A program made the position numbers and the translations under genes. A model generated the notes under the pieces. The model was given only the letters and a program-made list of their open reading frames with translations. It was not told where the DNA came from and searched no databases. This document shows, piece by piece, positions 1 through 6,621 of a stretch of 13,771 nucleotides of DNA (its first letter is position 1; every line of letters starts with the position of its first letter). This DNA is from Tannerellaceae bacterium (GTDB lineage Bacteria > Bacteroidota > Bacteroidia > Bacteroidales > Tannerellaceae), in contig JAISRY010000076.1 in NCBI GenBank assembly GCA_031273385.1, positions 1 to 13,771 on the forward strand, written 5' to 3'.

Positions 1-17
1 GACAAGAATATCAAATC

Positions 18-116
18 TATATTTTGTCCTTTCAGGACGTATTCGTAATATCCATTCATTTATCCCAACACGTTGTGTTGGGCTGGGATATAAGAAGGCT
101 TTCAGCCTTGCTTATA
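18..116. repeat. REP-like cluster of three hairpins
   Basis: Three imperfect palindromes stand side by side. The first has arms GTCCT (26-30) and AGGAC (34-38) around TTC, with flanking ATATT/AATAT arms. The second has arms CCCAACAC (64-71) and GTGTTGGG (75-82) around GTT, and lies inside a larger TATCCCA (61-67)/TGGGATA (84-90) pair that competes with it. The third has arms TATAAGAAGGCT (89-100) and AGCCTT-G-CTTATA (104-116) around TTC, giving twelve pairs with one bulged G. Hairpins one and three share the 'CT-TTC-AG' apex. This resembles dispersed REP-like intergenic elements of Bacteroidetes genomes. Copy number in this genome cannot be seen from the window. Confidence 0.7.
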
Positions 117-156
117 ATGTCTGGAAATCACGCTATCGCCGTCATTTTCCTTTTTG

Positions 157-171
157 ATAAACCGGGTTTAT
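157..171. repeat. Short palindrome in repeat-rich intergenic DNA
   Basis: ATAAACC (157-163) and GGTTTAT (165-171) form a 7-bp inverted repeat around a single G. It lies between the REP-like hairpins and the 28-bp palindrome. The sequence just after it, GGGTACTCGCAATGACCC, resembles pieces of dispersed intergenic repeats in related genomes. No function can be assigned. Confidence 0.4.
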
Positions 172-219
172 TGGGTACTCGCAATGACCCTTACTACTCA
201 CAATGCCGGGTATGTCTGT

Positions 220-247
220 GTAGAGACGCAAAATTTTGCGTCTCTAC
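220..247. repeat. Perfect 28-bp palindrome
   Basis: The left arm GTAGAGACGCAAAA (220-233) is followed directly by its exact reverse complement (234-247), with no spacer. Very similar GTAGAGACGC palindromes are known as dispersed repeats in cyanobacteria and also occur in Bacteroidetes and Chlorobi, so this is most likely a dispersed repeat and not an operator for a nearby gene. The perfect symmetry suggests recent insertion or selection to keep the cruciform. Confidence 0.75.
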
Positions 248-261
248 GTGCGGGTTCGCTG

Positions 262-310
262 CACTATTCACTGTTCACTGTTCACTATTCACTATTCACT
301 GTTCACTATT
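262..310. repeat. Heptanucleotide tandem repeat (CACTRTT)x7
   Basis: Seven contiguous 7-bp units CACTRTT run from 262 to 310. The fifth base alternates between A and G in the order A,G,G,A,A,G,A, and no other position varies. The design matches the short tandemly repeated repetitive (STRR) heptamer families described in cyanobacteria and seen in other phyla. Slipped-strand copy-number variation between strains is likely. No gene is encoded: the open frames across it only read the repeat. Confidence 0.8.
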
Positions 311-316
311 CTAAAT

Positions 317-349
317 GGGACGGGAGCTATTTTTATTTGCTCCCGTCCC
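317..349. repeat. Strong 11-bp inverted repeat
   Basis: GGGACGGGAGC (317-327) pairs perfectly with GCTCCCGTCCC (339-349) across an 11-nt AT-rich loop. Beyond a T:G pair, three more A:T pairs extend the stem. This is one of the most stable hairpins in the window. It lies upstream of the promoter-like sequence at 400-432, so it could end transcription entering from the left or serve as a structured repeat end. There is no clear terminal T-run. Confidence 0.65.
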
Positions 350-407
350 GTTTGGAATTGCTCCCGAGCTATTTTTATTTGCTCCCGTGCCGTTTGAAAT
401 TGCTCCC
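324..407. repeat. Two-copy 42-bp tandem repeat
   Basis: Unit 1 (324-365) and unit 2 (366-407) match at 40 of 42 positions, and a truncated third copy may start at 408 (GTCCCGTTTTTA). Each unit contains ATTTTTATTTGCTCCCG and a second GCTCCC block. The right arm of the hairpin at 317-349 lies inside unit 1. The array runs up to the promoter-like TACCTTTG box at 425-432, so copy-number change could alter the upstream context of that promoter. Confidence 0.75.
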
Positions 408-432
408 GTCCCGTTTTTATGTCGTACCTTTG
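400..432 (+). promoter_or_regulatory. Bacteroidetes-type promoter for the winged-helix gene
   Basis: TACCTTTG (425-432) is a full match to the Bacteroidetes -7 consensus TAnnTTTG. A TTG (400-402) lies 22 nt upstream, close to the usual -33 spacing. Transcription would start near 438 and give a leader of about 235 nt before the ATG at 674. The upstream box sits inside the 42-bp repeat array. Confidence 0.5.
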
Positions 433-673
433 CGGCGGACAAAAGGCAGTGAAAAAAAAGAAAATGAAAAAAAGGCGGAACGCCTATTTCTTATATATTA
501 TTATTAATAAGGAAAGGAGCGGAAAGGATACCGGAAAAGAGACCGGCAAGACACACGCCAAAAATGCCTCAAACCGCGCATGGATAAAAGAGACTGTGAC
601 CGGAAAGGACACCAGAAAGGTAACCTGTCGAGGTGAAAAAGAACTAAATTGTTGAATGGTTAATTGAAAGATT
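433..673 (+). other. Long purine-rich untranslated leader
   Basis: No convincing gene is seen here. The stretch contains a hairpin AGGCG-GAA-CGCCT (473-485) after an A-run, an AT-rich palindrome TTATTAATAA (501-510), and purine-rich direct repeats CGGAAAGGATACCGGAAA (520-537) and CGGAAAGGACACCAGAAA (601-618) with two differences. A lysine-rich frame (ATG at 464, stop at 653-655) is open, but its composition simply reflects the A/G-rich DNA. The stretch may be a structured 5' leader of the gene at 674. Confidence 0.35.
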
Positions 674-1177
674 ATGAGTGATTTAAAAGAAAATGAGCGG
701 TCAGAGGGAGAAAGTGGGATGATGGGTGAGTGGGGGAAAAGATTCCTGAAAGTTCCCCTGTTGTTGATAGACTCCTTGTCTTCCTCTTTCGAGGAAGAGC
801 GGAAAATAGCTCATCTCTACCTCGTATTGATGCGTCACTGTTTTTATGAAGATGGATATGTCGTATTAGGCACGGAGAAAATAGCGTGCGCCCGGGGGGA
901 GTGCGTCATCTTTTACAAGCGGCTGACCGACCTGACCGGCCTGTCGGAACGAACCTTACGCAACTTGCTGAATAGGCTTTCCGAAAGAGGGCTGGTAGAG
1001 GTTTACCGCCTCAGAAGAGGCCTCCGCATCACCCTCTGCGGGTACGATGAATTTATGAGTAATTCGGAAAAGCCGGAGAAAAAGGAGAAAAAGGGAAAGA
1101 AGCCGAAACAGACGCCGTGGGAAATTATTGAGGAATATGAGCGGCGGTTGGAGAGTGGGATACTTGCCGGTTTTTGA
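674..1177 (+). CDS. Winged-helix DNA-binding protein, hypothetical
   Basis: This 167-residue protein has a predicted winged helix-turn-helix at about residues 74-122. It runs from an RGE turn through KRLTDLTGLSERTLRNLL (helix-turn-recognition helix at 82-99) to a wing ending in the RITLCGYDEF block (118-127). That layout, with a 'tGlSerTlRnlL..L...Glv' core, resembles winged helices of phage/plasmid replication-organiser (DnaD-like) and transcription-regulator proteins. Residues 131-147 are a lysine-rich linker (KPEKKEKKGKKPKQ) that could add non-specific DNA binding; a short helix (148-161) follows. The ATG at 674 gives the longest form; ATGs at 719 and 722 would remove 15-16 residues of low complexity. 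It lies between a repeat array and the GC-rich operon and has lower GC than the operon. It may be a mobile-element remnant or a local regulator. The family is not identified. Confidence 0.65.
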   Translation: MSDLKENERSEGESGMMGEWGKRFLKVPLLLIDSLSSSFEEERKIAHLYLVLMRHCFYEDGYVVLGTEKIACARGECVIFYKRLTDLTGLSERTLRNLLNRLSERGLVEVYRLRRGLRITLCGYDEFMSNSEKPEKKEKKGKKPKQTPWEIIEEYERRLESGILAGF

Positions 1178-1194
1178 CTCTTTTCCCCTTTTTA

Positions 1195-1227
1195 TTGCGG
1201 CAAAGATGCAGCAAATTCGTATCTTTG
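1195..1227 (+). promoter_or_regulatory. Promoter of the lipid-tailoring/export operon
   Basis: TATCTTTG (1220-1227) matches the Bacteroidetes -7 consensus TAnnTTTG. A TTG (1195-1197) sits 22 nt upstream. The box is half of a perfect inverted repeat, CAAAGAT (1201-1207) and ATCTTTG (1221-1227), so it has symmetric promoter-like halves on both strands, although no gene runs leftward. The expected start site (about 1231-1236) falls on the ATG codons at 1233/1236, which would make the first gene nearly leaderless. Confidence 0.6.
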
Positions 1228-1232
1228 TGGCT

Positions 1233-1604
1233 ATGATGAATAGGGAAGAAAAGCTTGCCGGCTTCTATGCCGTCAGGGCGGTATGGAAGGAAGGGGATGG
1301 CTATGTGTGCGAAGTTGGGCTGAATCCTGGGCACGATGTCTATCGGGGGCATTTTCCGGGTATGCCGGTCGCGCCGGGCGTTTGTTTGCTTTATCTGATT
1401 TGCGGATGCGTGTCGGGGGTGTACGGGCAGGCGTTCCGCTATCGCACGATCCGTAGCTGCAAGTTTCTTTCGGCGGTGAATCCGCTGGAAGAGGCGTCGC
1501 TTCGCCTGGCCTTTTCGCTGGATGACGGCGGCAACCTGCAGGCGGCGCTTACGGGCGGCGACAGGCCTTTGTTGAAACTGAAAGCGTTGTTGGCGAACGA
1601 ATGA
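1233..1604 (+). CDS. FabZ/ApeI-like hotdog-fold dehydratase-like protein
   Basis: Read from the ATG at 1233, this is a 123-residue single hotdog domain, the length of a short FabZ/ApeI-type (3R)-hydroxyacyl-ACP dehydratase. The signature HFPGMPVAPGV (residues 40-50) matches the FabZ active-site loop, with His40 as the catalytic His. The FabZ catalytic Glu, 14 residues after that His, is Tyr54 here, so classical dehydration may be lost or moved; thioesterase or acyl-binding function is possible. An in-frame ATG at 1128 would overlap the upstream gene and start before the promoter, so it was not used; 1236 is equally possible. This is the first gene of the operon, and its stop overlaps the next start by 4 nt (ATGA). 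It may handle a 3-hydroxyacyl or polyenyl thioester for the downstream enzymes. Confidence 0.78.
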   Translation: MMNREEKLAGFYAVRAVWKEGDGYVCEVGLNPGHDVYRGHFPGMPVAPGVCLLYLICGCVSGVYGQAFRYRTIRSCKFLSAVNPLEEASLRLAFSLDDGGNLQAALTGGDRPLLKLKALLANE

Positions 1605-2764
1605 CGGCGGAGGCGATACATACGGTCGTCGTCGTCCCGACCTACAACAATGCGGGGACGCTGGGAAAGGTACTGGAGGATGTGCTGGCGTGCGGTTTGC
1701 CCGTTATCGTGGTGAACGATGGGTCGACAGACCGGACGGCGGAGGTGTTGGAGGCGTTCCCCGGGGTGTGCGTCGCCGGTTATCCGAAGAACCGCGGGAA
1801 AGGCTTCGCCTTGCGTACCGGCCTGGCGGAGGCGGCGAGGCAAGGGTATCGGTATGCTATTACGCTCGACTCGGACGGCCAACATCTTGCCGGCGATATC
1901 CCCTCTTTCCTGGAGGCCGTCGCAGAACATCCCGACAGCCTGCTCATCGGCGCGCGCGACCTTTCGGCGGAGAATATGCCGGGGGAGAATACGTTTGCTA
2001 ACCGCTTTTCCAACTTCTGGTTTACCCTCGAGACAGGCCTTCGCCTGAGCGATACACAGTCCGGTTTCCGTCTTTACCCCCTGCGCCGCCTGGCGGGGAT
2101 GCGTTTCTTTACCACCGGGTATGAGCTGGAGCTGGAGGTCATCGTGCGGGCGGCCTGGCGCGGCATGCGGGTGGCCAACATACCGGTTGGCGTCTATTAT
2201 CCGCCTGCGGGGGAGCGGGTCAGCCATTTCCGCCCGTTGCGCGATTTCGCCCGTATCAGCGTGCTGAATATGCTCTTTGTGCTGGTGGCCATGCTGTGGT
2301 ATTGGCCATGGAAATGCCTGAAAGGGCTGACGAGGCAGCATATCGAACAGTTTATCTCCGACCATGTGACGCACTCGAAAGAGCCGAATAGCCGGATCGC
2401 CGGGTCGGTGGCGCTGGGGGTTTTTATGGGTATCGTTCCTATCTGGGGATACCAGATGATTGCGGCGGGTGTGCTGGCGCATCTGTTGGGGCTGAATAAG
2501 GTCATCGCCATTGTCAGTTCCAACGTCAGTATCCCCCCGATGATCCCTTTTATCCTGTTCGGGAGCTATGTCGCCGGAGGGTGGCTTCTCGGCCGTCCCG
2601 TCCTGCTGGCGATGGACGGGCTGACGCTCGAGACGGTCAGGGATTCGCTCGCGCAGTACCTGGCGGGCAGTATCCTGTTTGCCGTTGCCTCGGCTCTTCT
2701 GGCCGGCATGGCGTGCTTTGCCCTGCTGTCCCTGTTTCGTAAATCCGAACCCTCCGTCAGATGA
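1601..2764 (+). CDS. GT2 glycosyltransferase fused to DUF2062 membrane domain
   Basis: The protein has 387 residues. Residues 8-230 are a GT-A fold family 2 glycosyltransferase of the dolichyl-phosphate mannosyltransferase-like type: nucleotide-binding VVNDGSTD (37-44), metal-binding DSDGQH (90-95), and the QSGFR acceptor-loop motif (153-157). A hydrophobic segment near 222-240 leads into a C-terminal DUF2062 domain (about 247-385) with conserved GVFMGIVPIWGYQ and SIPPMIPF blocks and three or four membrane segments. The likely role is sugar transfer from a nucleotide-sugar to a lipid at the cytoplasmic face of the inner membrane. The donor and acceptor are unknown. The gene overlaps both neighbours by ATGA, so it is probably translated in step with the dehydratase-like protein and the exporter fusion. 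Membrane glycosyltransferases of this kind also occur in pigment-lipid clusters, which fits the context. Confidence 0.9.
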   Translation: MTAEAIHTVVVVPTYNNAGTLGKVLEDVLACGLPVIVVNDGSTDRTAEVLEAFPGVCVAGYPKNRGKGFALRTGLAEAARQGYRYAITLDSDGQHLAGDIPSFLEAVAEHPDSLLIGARDLSAENMPGENTFANRFSNFWFTLETGLRLSDTQSGFRLYPLRRLAGMRFFTTGYELELEVIVRAAWRGMRVANIPVGVYYPPAGERVSHFRPLRDFARISVLNMLFVLVAMLWYWPWKCLKGLTRQHIEQFISDHVTHSKEPNSRIAGSVALGVFMGIVPIWGYQMIAAGVLAHLLGLNKVIAIVSSNVSIPPMIPFILFGSYVAGGWLLGRPVLLAMDGLTLETVRDSLAQYLAGSILFAVASALLAGMACFALLSLFRKSEPSVR

Positions 2765-5700
2765 GCAGGCTCTTCCTCTTGGTCTATGATTACCTGGAGC
2801 GGCATCGTGCGCAGTGTTACCTGCTGATGGCGGCGAGTTTCGCGGCGTTGCTGTTCTTTGCCGTCCAGGTCAGGCTGGAAGAGGATGTCACCCGCTTTTT
2901 CCCCGACACGAAAGAGGCGCGCTATACAGAGGCCGTCTTCCGGAACCTGAAGATAAAAGACAGGATCATCATCCTCGTTTCCGCCCGCGACACGACGCGG
3001 AAGAGCGTCACGGCGGAGCGGCTGATCGAAGCCGGCGACGCCCTGAAAGAGGAGCTACTCCATGTCGCCGGAGGGGAGGAATATATCAGCGAAATCTTCG
3101 CCGAAGTGGATGACGGCCTGGCCGGGCAGGCGACCCGTTTTATCTACGACCACCTGCCGCTTTTCCTCACCGGATCCGATTATGAACGGATGGATTCGCT
3201 TTTCCGTCCCGAACAGCTCGCCAGGCGTATGCAGGCCAACCGGAATACCCTGCTCCTGCCCGTAGGCGCGGGGATCAAACCCCTCATCCTCCACGACCCC
3301 GCCGGACTGGGGATGCCCCTGCTGGAGAGCCTCCGCCGGTTTCAGCCGGCGGCGAACTATACGGTATACGACCGGCATATCTTTTCTGCCGACCGCTCCA
3401 CGCTGCTCCTTTTCCTCACCCCCCGCTACCAGACGGGAGAGACGGGGAAGAACGGCCTCCTTGTCGATGCGGTGGAGGCGGCGTTGGAAAGGGTGGAGGC
3501 GCGTTACCCCGACGTCGAGGCGGCCTATTTCGGCAGTCCGCCGGTCAGCGTATACAACGCCCGGCAGATCAAGCGCGATACGGTGGTCACGCTCAGCGTC
3601 GCGATGCTGATGATCGTCGTCCTCGTCCTGCTGGTCTTCAAGAGCCGGTCGGCGGTGGCGTTGATTATCCTGCCGGTCGTCTATGGGGCGGCCTTTTCGC
3701 TGGCTGTGATCTACTTCGTCAAAGGGTCGGTTTCGGGTATCGCGATCGGGGCGGGGTCGGCCATTTTCGGCGTAGCCCTGAGCTATTCCATCCATGTCCT
3801 GTCGCACTTCAACCATGTCGCTTCGATCCGGCAACTGATCAGGGAGCTGGCCTACCCGTTGACGGTGGGGAGCTTTACGACGGTGGGGGCGTTCTTCGGG
3901 CTGCTCTTTACCGGATCGGAGCTGTTGAGGGACTTTGGCCTCTTCTCCGGCCTGGCGCTGATCGGGACTACGGCCTTTTGCCTCGTCTTCCTGCCCCACC
4001 TCCTGCGGGTGAAACATACGCACCGCGCATCCGGCTATGTCCTCCGCCTCATCGAGCGGGTCAACGGGTACGCTTTCGAACGAAACAAACCGCTGGTGGC
4101 CGCTATACTGATTCTTTTTATCGTCTGCCTCTTCCTGTCGGACAGGGTGGCGTTCGACGGCAATATGATGAACCTGAGCTTCGAACCTCCCGCCCTCAAA
4201 GCGGCGGAAGAGCGGCTGAACCGGCTTTTCGGGTCGGACGACAAGACGGTACTCTTTGTGTCGGTAGGCCAAACGGCGGACGAGGGGTTGGAGAACTATG
4301 CCGAAACCAACCGCGCGCTCTCCCGCCTGAAAGAGGAGGGCAAGGTCAGGGCGTTCACCTCCGCCGGGACGCTGCTCGTCCCCCCGCACGAACAGGCCGC
4401 CCGCCTTAAGCGTTGGAACGGCTACTGGACGGATGCCCGCAAACGGGAGGTCAAAGCCTCGATCGACGACGCCGCCCGTAAGAGCGGTTTCCGCGAGGGG
4501 ACGTTCGACGCGTTCCATGCGTTCCTGGATACCCCCTGCACGGCGTCCTATCTGACGGACGGGGATCCTCCCGTGCGCCTGCTGGACGAATGGGTGACGC
4601 GTGCCGACTCCCTGTTCCTCTTTATCACGCAGGTACGCCTCGCAGAGGAAAACAAGGAAGAGGTGTATGCCGGACTCTCCGGCAACGACCATTTGGTGAT
4701 CTTCGACAGGGGATATTTTGCCAACAAATGGGTGTCGGCCATCCACGATGATTTCTACCTCATTCTTTACATCAGCTCTTTCTTGATCTTCTTCGCCCTG
4801 TTGATCTCCTACGGACGGATCGAGCTGACCCTGATGACGTTCGCGCCGATGGCCATCAGTTGGGTGATTATACTGGGGATTATGGCGGTCGGCGGTATCG
4901 CGTTCAACATCGTCAATATCATCCTGGCGACGTTTATCTTCGGGCTGGGCGACGATTTCAGCATCTTTATCATGGACGGCCTGCAACAGGAATACCGGAC
5001 GGGCAACAGGCTATTGGCTTCGCACAAGACCGCGATCTTTTTCTCTTCCCTGACGGCCGTCATCGGACTGGGGGCGTTGTCCTTTTCCCGCCATCCGGCG
5101 TTGCAATCTATCTCGGCGATCTCCGTGCTGGGTATCCTGTCGGTCGTCCTGGTGTCGTATACGGTATTGCCTCTCCTGTTCCGCCTCCTGATCAGCCGTC
5201 CGGCCAGGCGGGGGAACTACCCCTATACCTTTTCCGGCCTCCTGACCTCCGCCTGGCTCTACAATGCCTTTCTCACCGGCTGCTCCCTGGTGATCGGGGT
5301 CGCCTTTCTCCTCGTACCGCTTCCGGTGAAGCGGCGGACAAAGAAACGGCTCTTCGGCCTGAGCATCATGTATACGTTGCGCCTGTTCCTGAAAACGGCC
5401 TGGGTCGCCCGTCACGTCGTCGACAACCCGGAAAGGGAGACTTTCGAGAAACCGTCGGTGATCGTGGCCAACCACCAGTCGTTTATCGACATCCTGGTGC
5501 TGCTCTCGCTCTCCCCCAAGCTGGTGATGATGACGAACAGCAAAGTCTGGAACTTCCCCTTTATCGGGCGCATCGTGCGGTATGCCGATTTCGTGCAGAC
5601 GGCAGAGGGGTATGAGACCGTCCTCGGGCGGTTGCGCGAAAAGGTGGAGGCGGGCTATTCGGTGATCATCTTCCCCGAGGGCACCCGTTCGACGGACGGA

Positions 5701-6621
5701 CGGATACGCCGCTTCCATAAGGGGGCGTTCTATGTCGCCGAAAAGCTCCGGCTGGATATCCTGCCCGTCGTGCTGTACGGTACCGGCATGATCATCTCCA
5801 AACGCCAGCCGTTCCGTATCAAGCGCGGCATCCTGTGCACCCGCATCCTGCCGCGTATCCCCTGCGCCGCAGACGCCACCTACCGGGAGCGTACAAAAAC
5901 AGTCGCCGCCCTGTTGAAAAAAGAATACGAAGCAGCCGGGGCCTTATACAACCATACGGACAACCCCTACTTCTACCAGAAGCTGATCACGAACTATATC
6001 TACAAGGGGCCTGTCGAGGAGTGGTACCTGCGCATCAAGGTGAAGATGGAACGCCGCTACGCGTTCTTCCACCGGCATGTCCCTCGGAAAGGGATGGTGA
6101 CGGATATCGGTTGCGGCTACGGCGCGTTGTCGTATATGCTGATGATGCTTTCCGAAGGGCGTACGCTGCTGGGGATCGACTATGATGCGGAAAAGATAGC
6201 GGTCGCCGCCCACAACTTTTCGCGTAACGAACGGATCCGCTTCGTGGCAGGCGATGCGCTCACCGTCGGGCTGCCCATGAGCGACACGTTCATCCTGAAC
6301 GATGTGCTGCACTATATGGACGCGGCGGCGCAGGAGCGGCTGATCCTACGGTGTATCGACAAACTGCTTCCCGGAGGGATGATCATCATACGCGACGGAG
6401 ACCCGGCGGACAAACGCCATCACCGGCTGACACGCCTCACCGAGTATCTGTCGACCCGTCTGACGGGCTTCAACAAAAAAGAGCGGGAGTTCTACTTCCC
6501 GTCGGGCGAACGGCTGATGCACATAGCCGCGCAATACCGCATGGCGATCACGCGGCAAACCAACGACCGCTATACGTCGAACGTCCTGTATGTCTTAACG
6601 AAGAAAGAGTATCCGGTATGA
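2761..6621 (+). CDS. MMPL/RND exporter-PlsC acyltransferase-methyltransferase fusion
   Basis: The protein has 1286 residues in three parts. Residues 1-815 are an MMPL/HAE3-type RND transporter: a TM at 18-37, a periplasmic domain (about 40-270), a six-TM bundle (274-460), a second periplasmic domain (about 462-660) and a second bundle (665-815); an extra TM lies near 833-855. Residues about 880-1060 are a PlsC-type acyltransferase with NHQSFID (904-910, the HX4D motif) and FPEGTRS (971-977). Residues about 1085-1286 are a class I SAM methyltransferase with DIGCGYG (1115-1121). The likely role is acylating and methylating a lipid at the cytoplasmic face and exporting it. These activities are usually separate proteins in aryl polyene-type clusters. 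The TM4 proton-relay Asp is Ser341, while TM10 keeps Asp732. No frameshift is seen: the frame is open throughout, with even codon use. The gene overlaps both neighbours by ATGA. Confidence 0.92.
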   Translation: MSRLFLLVYDYLERHRAQCYLLMAASFAALLFFAVQVRLEEDVTRFFPDTKEARYTEAVFRNLKIKDRIIILVSARDTTRKSVTAERLIEAGDALKEELLHVAGGEEYISEIFAEVDDGLAGQATRFIYDHLPLFLTGSDYERMDSLFRPEQLARRMQANRNTLLLPVGAGIKPLILHDPAGLGMPLLESLRRFQPAANYTVYDRHIFSADRSTLLLFLTPRYQTGETGKNGLLVDAVEAALERVEARYPDVEAAYFGSPPVSVYNARQIKRDTVVTLSVAMLMIVVLVLLVFKSRSAVALIILPVVYGAAFSLAVIYFVKGSVSGIAIGAGSAIFGVALSYSIHVLSHFNHVASIRQLIRELAYPLTVGSFTTVGAFFGLLFTGSELLRDFGLFSGLALIGTTAFCLVFLPHLLRVKHTHRASGYVLRLIERVNGYAFERNKPLVAAILILFIVCLFLSDRVAFDGNMMNLSFEPPALKAAEERLNRLFGSDDKTVLFVSVGQTADEGLENYAETNRALSRLKEEGKVRAFTSAGTLLVPPHEQAARLKRWNGYWTDARKREVKASIDDAARKSGFREGTFDAFHAFLDTPCTASYLTDGDPPVRLLDEWVTRADSLFLFITQVRLAEENKEEVYAGLSGNDHLVIFDRGYFANKWVSAIHDDFYLILYISSFLIFFALLISYGRIELTLMTFAPMAISWVIILGIMAVGGIAFNIVNIILATFIFGLGDDFSIFIMDGLQQEYRTGNRLLASHKTAIFFSSLTAVIGLGALSFSRHPALQSISAISVLGILSVVLVSYTVLPLLFRLLISRPARRGNYPYTFSGLLTSAWLYNAFLTGCSLVIGVAFLLVPLPVKRRTKKRLFGLSIMYTLRLFLKTAWVARHVVDNPERETFEKPSVIVANHQSFIDILVLLSLSPKLVMMTNSKVWNFPFIGRIVRYADFVQTAEGYETVLGRLREKVEAGYSVIIFPEGTRSTDGRIRRFHKGAFYVAEKLRLDILPVVLYGTGMIISKRQPFRIKRGILCTRILPRIPCAADATYRERTKTVAALLKKEYEAAGALYNHTDNPYFYQKLITNYIYKGPVEEWYLRIKVKMERRYAFFHRHVPRKGMVTDIGCGYGALSYMLMMLSEGRTLLGIDYDAEKIAVAAHNFSRNERIRFVAGDALTVGLPMSDTFILNDVLHYMDAAAQERLILRCIDKLLPGGMIIIRDGDPADKRHHRLTRLTEYLSTRLTGFNKKEREFYFPSGERLMHIAAQYRMAITRQTNDRYTSNVLYVLTKKEYPV

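Noticed and set aside
1..435. CRISPR array
   Set aside because: The repeats are contiguous 7-bp and 42-bp tandem units without unique spacers of constant length, and no cas gene is nearby.
24..507. Open frames over the left repeats
   Set aside because: They translate the hairpins and heptamer repeat (repeating FTVHCSLF-type peptides), which are non-coding repeats.
464..655. Lysine-rich 63-residue frame in the leader
   Set aside because: Its composition follows the purine-rich DNA and repeats; no domain, hydrophobic core or recognisable start signal is seen.
1439..2482. 347-codon minus-strand frame
   Set aside because: Antisense shadow of the hotdog and GT2 genes, which have clear family motifs on the plus strand.
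3055..4986. 643-codon open frame on the minus strand
   Set aside because: It lies wholly opposite the MMPL domain, is rich in Arg/Gln/Asp as expected of antisense reading of GC-rich codons, shows no known motif, and has no promoter-like signal that I could see.
6351..6617. N-terminal extension of the FAD oxidoreductase
   Set aside because: It reads the methyltransferase region in another frame; the family N-terminus (DVVIIGSGLGG) begins right at the ATG at 6618.
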